The position numbers were made by a program, and so were the translations under genes. This document shows positions 51,508 through 61,100 of a stretch of 64,000 bases of DNA, piece after piece. Source of the stretch: an uncultured Bacteriovorax sp. (GTDB taxonomy: Bacteria > Bdellovibrionota > Bacteriovoracia > Bacteriovoracales > Bacteriovoracaceae); the NCBI GenBank assembly GCA_946481315.1, contig CAMLMH010000006.1:1-64000 (forward strand). The letters run 5' to 3'. The notes under the pieces are model-generated. The model saw only the letters and a list, made by a program, of their open reading frames with translations, ran no database searches and was not told where the DNA came from. Position 1 is the first letter of the stretch; every line of letters begins with the position of its first letter.

Positions 51508-53268
51508 ATGAGTTTATCCGCAAAACGTACCCAGACACTTAACCGCACAGAACTAAAAAAAGTCTTAGCTGTCGCACGCGGGGATGAGACTGCTGATTTA
51601 CTTATCCGCAATGTTCAGCTTTTAGACCTGATCAATGGTGAAATTGTTAAAACATCAATCGTTATCGCTGGGAAAACAATTGCCGGAATTGGCCAGGAAT
51701 ACGCCGATGCCCAGGCTAAAAAAATAATTGAAGCGCAAGGACTTTTCGCTGTACCGGGTTTTATCGACGGACATTTGCATATTGAATCTTCCATGATGAA
51801 TCCATTTGAATTTGAACGCATGACTCTTCCGCTGGGAACAACGACAGCAATCTGTGATCCGCATGAAATTACCAATGTTATGGGGGACCGTGGTTACTCC
51901 TGGTTTCTTCGTTGTTCAGAAGTTATGAACCAGAACCTGTTCGTGCAGACATCTTCCTGCGTTCCTGCTTTGCCAGGATTTGAAAGCAACGGAGGCGAAT
52001 TCAAACTTGCCGACATGGTCAAATATAAATCACACCCTAATGTTCTGGGACTGGCGGAAATGATGAATTTCCCCGGCGTCATCAATGGTGATGAAGCCGT
52101 TCTTGATAAACTCGAAGCTTATCAGGATCTCAATCTGGACGGGCATAGTCCTTTACTGCGCGGGAAAGCTTTAAATGCTTATATCGCAGCCGGCGTTCAG
52201 AATTGTCATGAGACAGTGACTGCGGATGAAGGAAAAGAAAAACTGCAAAAGGGAATGGCACTAATTATCCGTGAAGGTTCAGTTGCCAAAAATTTAAAAA
52301 CACTTTCACCTCTGGTTACTGAATTTAATTCTACTCAGTGTTTATTGTGTACTGATGACCGCAATCCTTATGAAATTCTGGAAGAAGGTCATATCAACTA
52401 CATGATTAAAAAAATGATTAATGAACTGAAGACTCCGGTGCATATTGCCTATCGGCTGGCTTCCTATTCTGCTGCCCGCCATTTTGGACTTAAACGACTG
52501 GGCCTGATAGCTCCGGGAAAACAGGCAGACATTGTTCTGCTGTCTGATCTGAAAAAGGTAGATATCAAACAAGTTTTCATCGCCGGTGTGAACGTCGAAG
52601 ATCTGCAGCTGGATAGACACGTTAATGACAAGATAAAAGCTTCGCAGCCTCCGCTGGAAAATACGATTAAACGCAAACCGCTAAAAGTTTCCGACTTCAA
52701 TTATAATTTGCGGGCCGGGACTTATAACGTTATTGAAATTGTAAAAGATGAGATTATTACCAATCATCTGAAACTTAAATTTGATGGACAAAAGTTTGAG
52801 ACAGACGATGTGCTTTTCATGGCCAATATTGAACGATATGGACAGGAGCTTTCTCCGGCACTGGGACTGGTAAAAGGAACAGGAATGCAAAGCGGAGCCA
52901 TCGCTGCTTCTGTAGCCCATGATTCCCACAACCTGATGGTCATTGGTAAAACGATTGAAGATATGGTGATTGCCGTTAATGCTCTTATTGCAGCAGGTGG
53001 TGGTCTGGTCGTCGTCAACAAAGGACAGGTCACTGCCCTGCTGGAACTGCCGCTTGCCGGACTTCTCAGTTTAAAAACCGGTCAGGAAATTTTTGAAGAT
53101 ATCAAAAAACTAAAAACCGCATATCAGGATTGCGGAGTCATTCTGGATGAACCTTTTATCCAGATGGCCTTTCTGGCATTGCCGGTGATCCCTCAGCTTA
53201 AACTTACTGATCGTGGCTTATTCGATGTCTCTGTTTTCAATTACACAACACTAGAGGCAAGGTCATAA
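51508..53268 (+). CDS. ade: Adenine deaminase
   Basis: An amidohydrolase converting adenine to hypoxanthine for purine salvage, 586 residues. Metal ligands are in PGFIDGHLHIESSMM, with TTTAICDPHEITNVMG and GHSPLLRGKALNAY; the active-site Asp block is LCTDDRNPYEI. The C-terminal domain has KGTGMQSGAIAASVAHDSHNL. This gene follows dacB by 5 bases and is followed 2 bases later by a GIY-YIG gene. Confidence 0.95.
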   Translation: MSLSAKRTQTLNRTELKKVLAVARGDETADLLIRNVQLLDLINGEIVKTSIVIAGKTIAGIGQEYADAQAKKIIEAQGLFAVPGFIDGHLHIESSMMNPFEFERMTLPLGTTTAICDPHEITNVMGDRGYSWFLRCSEVMNQNLFVQTSSCVPALPGFESNGGEFKLADMVKYKSHPNVLGLAEMMNFPGVINGDEAVLDKLEAYQDLNLDGHSPLLRGKALNAYIAAGVQNCHETVTADEGKEKLQKGMALIIREGSVAKNLKTLSPLVTEFNSTQCLLCTDDRNPYEILEEGHINYMIKKMINELKTPVHIAYRLASYSAARHFGLKRLGLIAPGKQADIVLLSDLKKVDIKQVFIAGVNVEDLQLDRHVNDKIKASQPPLENTIKRKPLKVSDFNYNLRAGTYNVIEIVKDEIITNHLKLKFDGQKFETDDVLFMANIERYGQELSPALGLVKGTGMQSGAIAASVAHDSHNLMVIGKTIEDMVIAVNALIAAGGGLVVVNKGQVTALLELPLAGLLSLKTGQEIFEDIKKLKTAYQDCGVILDEPFIQMAFLALPVIPQLKLTDRGLFDVSVFNYTTLEARS

Positions 53269-53270
53269 AG

Positions 53271-53537
53271 TTGAACTGGTACGTTTACGTAATCCTAACG
53301 ACCAAAGGGAAACTTTACACCGGTATCAGTACTGATCCGGAACGGCGTTTTTATGAACATTTGCTGGATACCAAAAAAGGGGCAAAGTATTTCCGCTCTG
53401 ATTCTCCGGTAAAAATTGTCTATCTGGAAGAGTGGGATTCAATGTCAGAAGCGCTGATCAGTGAAGCGTCTATAAAAAAATGGTCATCGCTGAAAAAACG
53501 CAAAATGTTCCTGGAAGAAAATCATGAATCAGTTTGA
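53271..53537 (+). CDS. GIY-YIG nuclease-domain protein (UPF0213-like)
   Basis: An 88-residue stand-alone GIY-YIG domain. The signature reads YVYVILTTKGKLYTGISTD, with the Gly-Ile-Ser and Tyr-Val-Tyr pairing, and the catalytic Arg in DPERRFYEH; a basic helix follows (IKKWSSLKKRKMF). The start is TTG with GGCAAGG 10 bases upstream. A small YhbQ-type nuclease role in repair is inferred from the family only. It overlaps the next gene by 14 bases. Confidence 0.88.
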   Translation: MNWYVYVILTTKGKLYTGISTDPERRFYEHLLDTKKGAKYFRSDSPVKIVYLEEWDSMSEALISEASIKKWSSLKKRKMFLEENHESV

Positions 53538-54150
53538 AAAATTATTTGAAACAAAAATAGCAGCAGTACTCGGAACGAGTGATCCGGCCCATGATATTTT
53601 GCACGTTAAAAGAGTAGTGAAACTCGCCCGGGAAATGGGAATTTATGAACAGGCTAATCTGGAAGTGATTCTTCCGGCAGCCTGGCTGCACGATCTGGTT
53701 AATCTTCCAAAAGATCACGAAGACCGAAAGCTTGCTTCGCGCATGGCTGCCTCTGAAGCGATCTCTTATCTGAGCTTACTGGGATATCCGGCTAAATTTT
53801 TTCCGGAAATTTCTCATGCGATCGAGGCACATAGTTTTTCTTCCGGAGTAGTGGCCGAAACACTGGAAGCTAAAATTGTTCAGGATGCTGATCGTCTCGA
53901 TGCTTTGGGTGCGATCGGAATTGCCCGGCTTTTTGCTATCTCAGCGCAGTTAAAAACTTCTTTCTACCATTTTCTTGATCCTTGGGCCGAAGGCCGGCAA
54001 TACGATGATAAACATTTCGCCATAGACCACATTCATTTAAAGCTGAAAACTATTGCGGGAACAATGCATACGACTTATGCAGAAGTTGAAGCTGCAAGAA
54101 GATTTAAAGTGATAGAAGAATATCTGGAAAATCTTAAGCGCGAACTTTAA
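53524..54150 (+). CDS. HD-domain phosphohydrolase (YedJ-like)
   Basis: A 208-residue cytoplasmic HD hydrolase. The metal ligands are in DPAHDILHVKRVVKL, AAWLHDLVNLPKD, AIEAHSFSSG and VQDADRLDALGAIGIAR; the last block is diagnostic of the YedJ/COG1418 group. Nucleotide or related phosphoester substrates are likely, but not specified. It begins inside the GIY-YIG gene and overlaps the convergent DUF5522-like gene by 4 bases. Confidence 0.88.
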   Translation: MNQFEKLFETKIAAVLGTSDPAHDILHVKRVVKLAREMGIYEQANLEVILPAAWLHDLVNLPKDHEDRKLASRMAASEAISYLSLLGYPAKFFPEISHAIEAHSFSSGVVAETLEAKIVQDADRLDALGAIGIARLFAISAQLKTSFYHFLDPWAEGRQYDDKHFAIDHIHLKLKTIAGTMHTTYAEVEAARRFKVIEEYLENLKREL

Positions 54151-54383
54151 TCGTCGCTTTCATCATCGTTCAGATGATCTTCATCGATGTAATCATCACT
54201 CCATGAATCCCTAAATTCCGCAGGAATGCTTGGATCCACCTGGTCTTTGTATTTGTAAGGGCAGTGCAGACAACCGCTCTGGCAGCAGTATCCGCGTTTT
54301 AAAAGATACGCTTCAGTAAAGACCATCAGGCCTTCATCATTGAAGTAGTAGTCGATGTCTTTTTTTAGAGTTGGTTGATTCAT
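54147..54383 (-). CDS. DUF5522-like small Cys-cluster protein
   Basis: A 78-residue protein with the motif LLKRGYCCQSGCLHCPYKYK, in which four Cys (CC, C and CP) and one His lie within 11 residues, as in DUF5522. This looks like a metal site. The C-terminal 20 residues are strongly acidic (YIDEDHLNDDESDD). The function is unknown. It begins 31 bases after the terminator that ends the RRM gene. Confidence 0.82.
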   Translation of the reverse strand: MNQPTLKKDIDYYFNDEGLMVFTEAYLLKRGYCCQSGCLHCPYKYKDQVDPSIPAEFRDSWSDDYIDEDHLNDDESDD

Positions 54384-54404
54384 ATTGAAAAATTATCAGC
54401 AGAA

Positions 54405-54432
54405 ATAAAAACGGCTCCCGAAGGAGCCGTTT
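54405..54432 (-). terminator. Intrinsic terminator after the RRM gene
   Basis: A 10-bp perfect stem AAACGGCTCC/GGAGCCGTTT with a tetraloop is followed on the minus strand by TTTTATTTCT. It ends the leftward RRM transcript. Confidence 0.93.
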
Positions 54433-54471
54433 CTTATATTAGTTTTGGTATAACTTTGGTAAGCTTACTGA

Positions 54472-54840
54472 TTAGTATCTTCCGCCGCCGCCGTTTCCAC
54501 GTGGACCACGATCTCCACCACGGTTTCCACCGCCGCCGAATCCACCACCAGAACGTCCGCCACCAAATCCGCCGCCACGAGATTCTCTCTCTGGTTGTGG
54601 TTTAGCTTCAGAAACTCTAAGTGAACGGCCTTCAAACTCTTGGCCATCAAGTTGAGAAACAGCTGATTGAGCACCGTCTTCAGATTCCATTTCTACGAAT
54701 CCGAATCCTTTGCTACGGCCTGTTTCGCGATCAATGATGATTTTCACTGAAGCTACAGATCCCGCAGATGAGAAATGCTCTTTTAGCGATTCTTCTTTAG
54801 CTGAGTAAGGAAGATTGCCAACGTACAACTTAGTAGACAT
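54472..54840 (-). CDS. RRM RNA-binding protein with glycine-rich tail
   Basis: A 122-residue RNA chaperone-like protein. One RNA recognition motif fills residues 3-80: RNP2 is LYVGNL and RNP1 is SKGFGFVEM, both with the aromatic residues needed for RNA stacking. The tail from residue 87 is an RGG-type low-complexity segment (ESRGGGFGGGRSGGGFGGGG). The architecture matches cyanobacterial and proteobacterial Rbp proteins that act at low temperature or on mRNA stability. RBS TTTTTTGGAGTT lies before the ATG. It is a single-gene unit with a leader of about 60 bases if the candidate promoter is right. Confidence 0.95.
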   Translation of the reverse strand: MSTKLYVGNLPYSAKEESLKEHFSSAGSVASVKIIIDRETGRSKGFGFVEMESEDGAQSAVSQLDGQEFEGRSLRVSEAKPQPERESRGGGFGGGRSGGGFGGGGNRGGDRGPRGNGGGGRY

Positions 54841-54908
54841 AAAAAAAACTCCAAAAAAGGGTCAAAAGTCACAGGTGAAAACTTAGGACCAGGTGCTATT
54901 AGATCTCA

Positions 54909-54917
54909 GGTATAACA
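54909..54917 (-). promoter_or_regulatory. Possible extended -10 for the RRM gene
   Basis: On the minus strand TGTTATACC resembles an extended -10, with TTGTGG 16 bases upstream of its hexamer as a poor -35. It would give a 5' leader of about 60 bases. Confidence 0.35.
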
Positions 54918-54969
54918 CAACTCATATTTCCCACAAAGAGAAAATTAAAGAAAATTGCTTCACAGCACT

Positions 54970-54998
54970 TTGCGTTGTGGGGGCTTCTCTATTAGACT
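54970..54998 (+). promoter_or_regulatory. Possible promoter of fadD
   Basis: TTGCGT and TAGACT (4/6) are separated by 17 bases, 30 bases upstream of the fadD start codon. Confidence 0.42.
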
Positions 54999-55027
54999 AG
55001 AGAGAACTGTATATTTAAGAGGTTATA

Positions 55028-56689
55028 ATGCAAAACGTATGGCTTAAAAATTATCAAAGTGGTGTCCCGGCAACGATTGAAGATCAAATGGAGAAATATC
55101 GCTCGCTTGGAGATGTTTTCGAAGAAGCTTTTTCCAAATATTCCAAGAGCCCGGCCTTTGAATGCATGGGAAAATCCATTACATATCAGGAACTTGATAT
55201 TCTGAGCCAGAAATTTGCCAGTTACCTGCAAAATAATCTGAAGCTGCAAAAGGGTGATCGAGTCGCGCTCATGATGCCAAATATTCTGCAATATCCTGTG
55301 GCCCTTTATGGGATTTTAAGAGGGGGATTTGTTGCGGTAAACGTCAACCCCCTGTACACCGCCCGCGAACTGGAACATCAACTTAAAGATGCAGGTGTTA
55401 AGGCCATCGTTATTTTCGAAAATGCCGCTCATACTTTGGAAGCTGTCCTGGCCAGAACGCCGGTTCAGCATGTGCTGACTACTTCCATTGGAGACATGCT
55501 GGGATTTCCAAAATCGCTGCTGGTTAATTTCGTCATTAAAAAAGTGAAAAAAATGGTCCCGGATTATTCTATTCCCAGTGCTTTGAGTTTTGTGAAAGAA
55601 CTCGAAAAAGGGGATGCTAAAGCTTTCCGGAAACCGGAAATGAAAATTACGGATATTGCCTTTCTTCAGTACACCGGTGGTACAACCGGGGTGGCAAAAG
55701 GGGCGATGCTCACTCACAGAAACATTCTGGCCAATCTTTGTCAGGCACGTGCGTGGCTTTCTCCGGAAATCACAATTGGTAATGAAGTCGTTATTTCTCC
55801 GCTTCCGCTCTATCATATTTTTTCACTTACTGTTTCATTCATCTTCGCAACAGTAGGAGCGAAAAATGTTCTGATCACTAATCCACGTGACATGGCGGGA
55901 TTTATCAAGGAACTAAAAAAGCATAAATTTTCCGTCATTACCGGTGTTAATACTCTTTTTAATGGCTTATTAAATCAGCCAGACTTCTCATCCATTGATT
56001 TTTCATCTCTTAAAATTTCACTGGGAGGAGGGATGGCCGTGCAAAAAGCTGTTGCCGAAAAATGGAAGAAAGTGACCGGCAAAGCTCTTATCGAAGCTTA
56101 TGGCTTAACTGAAACTTCCCCTGCTGCCTGCGTGAATCCGCTTAATCTTAAAGACTTCAATGGATTTATCGGCCTTCCGATTCCTTCTACTGAAGTTGTG
56201 ATTAAAGATGACAACGATAAAACCCTGGGGCTGGATGAAATCGGCGAGATCTGTATCAAAGGTCCTCAGGTCATGCCTGGTTACTGGAATCGTGATGATG
56301 AAACAGCGAAGGTTATGACCGCAGACGGATACTTTAAAACGGGTGATGTCGGGGTGATGAATGCTGATGGTTATGTCAAAATCGTTGATCGAAAGAAAGA
56401 TATGATTCTTGTATCCGGTTTCAATGTTTATCCCAACGAAATTGAAGATGTGGTTGCGACTCATCCAAAGGTCTTTGAAGTTGCAGCCATTGGTGTTCCG
56501 GATGAAAAAACAACTGAAGCCATTAAACTTTTTATCGTTAAAAAGGATGAATCACTGACGGCGGAAGAAATTATCACTTTCTGTCGCGGACAACTGACAA
56601 ATTATAAAGTACCTAAATTAGTTGAATTCAGAAAAGAGTTACCAAAAACAAATGTCGGTAAAATTCTGAGAAAAGATTTACGAGCCTAA
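55028..56689 (+). CDS. fadD: Long-chain fatty acid-CoA ligase
   Basis: Activates fatty acids to acyl-CoA through an acyl-AMP intermediate; peripheral membrane or cytoplasmic. The AMP-binding motif is YTGGTTGVAKGAMLTHRN; EAYGLTETSP is the A5-type block, YFKTGDVGVMNADGY and IVDRKKDMILVSGFNVYPNE hold the hinge and the FACS signature, and the catalytic Lys lies in KTNVGKILRKDLR. 553 residues is typical of FadD. It is the sole gene on its strand here, one base from the convergent exported protein gene. Confidence 0.94.
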   Translation: MQNVWLKNYQSGVPATIEDQMEKYRSLGDVFEEAFSKYSKSPAFECMGKSITYQELDILSQKFASYLQNNLKLQKGDRVALMMPNILQYPVALYGILRGGFVAVNVNPLYTARELEHQLKDAGVKAIVIFENAAHTLEAVLARTPVQHVLTTSIGDMLGFPKSLLVNFVIKKVKKMVPDYSIPSALSFVKELEKGDAKAFRKPEMKITDIAFLQYTGGTTGVAKGAMLTHRNILANLCQARAWLSPEITIGNEVVISPLPLYHIFSLTVSFIFATVGAKNVLITNPRDMAGFIKELKKHKFSVITGVNTLFNGLLNQPDFSSIDFSSLKISLGGGMAVQKAVAEKWKKVTGKALIEAYGLTETSPAACVNPLNLKDFNGFIGLPIPSTEVVIKDDNDKTLGLDEIGEICIKGPQVMPGYWNRDDETAKVMTADGYFKTGDVGVMNADGYVKIVDRKKDMILVSGFNVYPNEIEDVVATHPKVFEVAAIGVPDEKTTEAIKLFIVKKDESLTAEEIITFCRGQLTNYKVPKLVEFRKELPKTNVGKILRKDLRA

Positions 56690-58066
56690 TTATTTAATCA
56701 GTTTCGGGCTCACTATTTCATTAGTGAGCTCGTCAATTGAAAGCTCAATGACTTCCGAATGACCTTCACTCTTTTTTACATCTTCCTGAATGGTTCTTTC
56801 TAACTGCTCGGCATGTGCCTCTTCCAGTATTTCTTCACCACCGCGAATTTCTTCCACCGCTTCTGATTTTCCTACCCAGAAGTATTGATGATAACCATAC
56901 GCGAGAACTGCCGCGGAACCTGATCCATATGCAGCCTGTTTGGGAGTAATACTGGTAATCTTGTTATAGACCCGTTTAAAGATTCCGATTTTTTCTTTTT
57001 CGTTCACTGTTCCGTTTGCAGCGGAGCTATTGGTGCGCGATTTGATAAAAGAAGCAAACACCTCTTTAATAGTGTTAACGGGATCTTTTACTTTTTCATA
57101 CAGCTTATCGAGTTTGGTAAGAGCAAAAACTTCACGCATGAAAATTTTATTTTCTACACGATAGATACCGTATGTCGTCGGCTGGAAATCACTTTGTTTG
57201 ATGAGGGATTCGAGTTTATCAAGTTCTTTTGTCATTCCTTCTGCAACATCCGGAGTGTTCTTGACTGAATATTCCAGTTCGCGATGAACAATGGTCAAAA
57301 TGTCTTTCAGCATTGCCTGGCGAATGATTCTTTCTTTGATCTTTCCGTTTTTCAGTCTGGCTCCATCCAGGGCTGCGATCTCACTTTTAAGTTTAGCTAT
57401 CAAATGACCGAGATTTTTGTCTTCTTTACGAAGAGTGATGATCTCTTCCGTCATTTTTCCATCCCGTTTAATCATCAATTTGATGTCACGAGGTTCGTCT
57501 TTAACTTTTATTTTCTTGAGCAGAGATAAATTGTATTGAAGAGAAATACGTTCTTCCAGTAAACGGTCGATATCGGTCTGATAATCCTGAAAAGCTTTTA
57601 TCCAGGCATTCACCAATGCCTGATTGTCCGTTTGTTCTTTGGTAAGTGGGAGCTGCTCTGTGATTGATCTTTCCAGGCTTTGAAAATATTTTTTTGCAGT
57701 AGGGACAATTTCCTCATCATTAAATAGGTAGAACGCAGGATAACGATTATTGTTCCAGTTACGCAAAGACTGATGCAGTGATTTTCGCATCCGGTTTATC
57801 CACTCCATTCGCGGATGTTGAACGATAACGAACTTATTCGTGTAGCTGAGGAGCTTTTTTTCGGCCAGTGCAGCTTCGTGATTAATTTCATAATGCTTGG
57901 ATATAAAAAGATCACGGGCCATTGTCATACAATCATTACTCGTACCTGCTTCTGCCGGCGTACGCGCAGTGAGCTTCAGTCCAGGACTTTCTTTGTCCCA
58001 GTTCAGTGAAACGGGCGCTATGGCAAAAAAGAATAAAAAGACCCAGTGGGGTTTAGGAAATGTCAT
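56690..58066 (-). CDS. Exported protein of unknown function, helical, with C-terminal hydrophobic segment
   Basis: A 458-residue protein not recognised. A short hydrophobic N-terminus (residues 8-20) is a likely signal sequence. The body is predominantly charged, coiled-coil-like (EKKLLSYTNKFVIVQ, LLEERISLQYNLSLLKKIKV, LGHLIAKLKSEIAAL) with a possible second hydrophobic stretch at about 385-405 (AAYGSGSAAVLAYGYHQYFW) and an acidic tail. One Cys only (NDCMTMARD). AAGAAG lies before the ATG. It is divergent, 117 bases away, from the 1460-residue lipoprotein gene, which suggests joint expression or function. Its N-terminal third may be related to similarly placed proteins in relatives, but that cannot be tested here. 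Confidence 0.68.
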   Translation of the reverse strand: MTFPKPHWVFLFFFAIAPVSLNWDKESPGLKLTARTPAEAGTSNDCMTMARDLFISKHYEINHEAALAEKKLLSYTNKFVIVQHPRMEWINRMRKSLHQSLRNWNNNRYPAFYLFNDEEIVPTAKKYFQSLERSITEQLPLTKEQTDNQALVNAWIKAFQDYQTDIDRLLEERISLQYNLSLLKKIKVKDEPRDIKLMIKRDGKMTEEIITLRKEDKNLGHLIAKLKSEIAALDGARLKNGKIKERIIRQAMLKDILTIVHRELEYSVKNTPDVAEGMTKELDKLESLIKQSDFQPTTYGIYRVENKIFMREVFALTKLDKLYEKVKDPVNTIKEVFASFIKSRTNSSAANGTVNEKEKIGIFKRVYNKITSITPKQAAYGSGSAAVLAYGYHQYFWVGKSEAVEEIRGGEEILEEAHAEQLERTIQEDVKKSEGHSEVIELSIDELTNEIVSPKLIK

Positions 58067-58183
58067 AGTCTTCTTGTCGGTTAATTGAGAAAAAAAGTTT
58101 AGCCCATATTAAGGTCCGGCAGAAAATTAAAGAAATAACCGACAATTCCGATAGGTTATAAGTAAGAACTGGAGATATCCCTT

Positions 58184-61100
58184 ATGTCTTATAGAAGCAC
58201 TACGAGCGCGGTTATATTATCGTTACTACTGCAGTCCTGTTCCATGAATTTTCCATGGAGAGGTCAAACGAGTACCCGTCGACCGGCCTCTGCAGCTGAC
58301 TTTGAAGCTGTTATAGGAAAAATGAAAGATTTCCGGGCAAGAATAATGGGCAGCGAACAGGACGCTCAATGTTCTAAAGAGCAGTTAGATGAAGACTTCA
58401 AACGTTTATTGGCTTCTGTAAAAAAAGATTCCTGCTCGAAGGACAATTTCAGCCTGGATAGAGAAGAGTTTAATCAGAAATCATGCCCAAAAATTAAAAA
58501 AGAAGGCTATTTTGACAAAGTTGTCAAAGCAACAATAAAAGAAGAGAAAGAAAAAAGACCACTCACATATTTTCAGAAGAAACTAGATCCGGAATTTGAT
58601 TACTTTTCAATGGAAGCAAAAAGTTTCCTGCGTTCAGTGAATGCCCTGACAGCTAACGAAAAATATACAACTGAAGAGCGGGCAAATCTTTTAGCTGAAT
58701 ATGTTGAAAATGTTCTGATGCCAATTCGTGATGTTGTCATTATTAAACGGTCCTATTTGCCCCAGGAACAGGACGGGCGGGAGTTTTATCAAAATCTACA
58801 ACCAGTGCTTACTGATAGTTTTGTTGACAATCTTTCTCCGGCAGAAAACGGTTTAATCACCCAGGGACCAAATCCTTCGACATCACCATTTTATCTGGAA
58901 ATAAAACCAGGCCCGAATGGAAATCATATTCTGCAGTTTTCTGCAACGGACATAATTAGAAGAGACGTGGCTACATTACTAAAAGCTCCGTCCACAAAAA
59001 ATTATGTCATTGCACTTAAATGGATGACTCTGCACATGATGATGTCACAGGTTTTTCTTTACGACACCATTCTGGGTAACAAAGCAAGACTGAAAATTCC
59101 TCAGGCATGTCAGAATCACTTTAACGGCAATATGCCTGCTGAATTCAGTTTTAATTTTGAAGACGGAGCAGGTGAACAATTTTTAGAAAACATTCTGGCC
59201 AGTCACGGATTAACATTCAAAGAAGATGACATAGCTTACCTGGATTACTACGTTGAAAATATCAGTAAAGATCCTACTAAAGACGGTTATAGCGGGTTAG
59301 TCCCATTTGAAAATTACAAAAATGCCAAGATGAGTTTAAATCCTCTGAACGGTGGTGGACTAGAACCTCATTTCGATGATGTCGCTCACTTCCAGTCCAT
59401 TCTCAATTATAAACTTGGTGAAGCCCAGTCAAAATTTCGGGGTAAGATTAACAAGCAAGTTGTGACTTACAGTGGAAATGAAATATTTCAGAAAATGCTG
59501 GGTGAGTATCCTAAAGATGAAATTGCAGAAATTAAGCTTGCTGATGGAAATATAAAACAAATTTATCCCGGTAAACAAAATCTTTCACCTTATTTACTGG
59601 AACTCATGCAACAAAACGGTCTGATTGATTATTCTCAGTTATTAACTGAAAGACTAAAACAAAAGCTTGCCGGAAAAAAAGCCTGGATCGATTTTCCTTC
59701 GATGTACTCTTCCCCTGTCTGGCGCGACTGGAGTTTAAAAGTTCTGGCGGACACATTTCATCAATATCGCGATTTACCCCGTTATAGTGAAGTCCACGTC
59801 ATTATGGACAACGCATGTCAGGGAAGTGTCGGTTCGGGAAATGCCGAAGCCAGAAAAATTTGTTCACTGAGCGGAAACCGGGTTCAGAATCTGGCCAATT
59901 ATCTGGCCGAATTCCGATCAGGTGAAAAATACATTCCCACACGTCGTCTGGAAGAAGCAAAGTTTCAGCAAGTGTATCCTATTTTAAATTACATCTGGTT
60001 TAATTTGCGTAACTCCACAGAGTTGTTACCTGAATCAAAACCATTCGAGTTAAATTTTTTAATGGATCAGATGGCAGCAGGAAATCCATGGGCTCGTTTG
60101 AGATTGAGCTACCTGGTAGCACTTGATCAGCTGGAGCATCAGCGTGATGGTTTACCTCCTGCTTTTGATTACCGTGGACTGGCCAGAAAAATAAACCAGC
60201 AAGCCTATTGTGATCAGAAAATTGTGACCACTCAGATAACCAAGATTCAGGAAGCTGCTAAAGTACTTGGTTTGGATAAGCCGCTGACATACAATCACGC
60301 CGGAAAATTTCTTTCTAAAGCCGAGAGAACTCAGATCTGGCGAAATGTTTATGATGATATTCAGCAAAGAAATGCTCAATTGTTCAGTGTAAAAAGCGGC
60401 AATAAGGATTTCTATCAAATAGCGGAAAATCTTTCATATAAAACGGTATTGACCAAAAATGCTGCTCTTTCAACCGGCATACAAATGAGTCAGCAAGCCA
60501 GAAATGAAATTGAAAAAGTCAGCAGGAGTGTAGAGAGTCAGATTGCAGACTTTTTTCTGAAACTTTATCAGCTAAAGGATCCGGAAAGACAAAGAGTACT
60601 GTTCGAAGAATTTTCAAAAACTAACGGTATTGATAATACATTTGCTCTTAAATTAAATTTCCTGGCCTTGGACGATGCTTACAAACGCCCGGTTTTTAAA
60701 GATCTTCTTCGTCAGGCAGCTCACGCCCGCAAGTTACAAATCGTCTCTCATCTGGAAACATTCTGTGCGATGAATGTTAACAACGAAAAGGAATTCAAAA
60801 ATATTTTCTATTCTACCACTAAAGCGCAGAACGATCTAAATCAGCTGGCGGGACTGCCGGCTGTTCCCGAAGAAGTTCTCAATAAGATCAACGAAATGTC
60901 TCCAGATGAATGGCGCGATATGTGGTGGGGGATTGGCTCTGGTATCGCTGGTATGGCAGCGATTGTAGTTGGTGGTGCCTGTACAACAATCTCAGGTGGT
61001 ATATGTGCTCCTTTGGGAGGGGCGATGGCCGTTGCCGGACTTGCCTCGCTGGGAATTCAGGTCAAATTAACGTCAAATGAAATTGGACGAAAAGTTGAAG

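Noticed and set aside
55316..55816. 166-residue minus-strand frame inside fadD
   Set aside because: It is antisense to the AMP-binding domain of fadD with no independent support.
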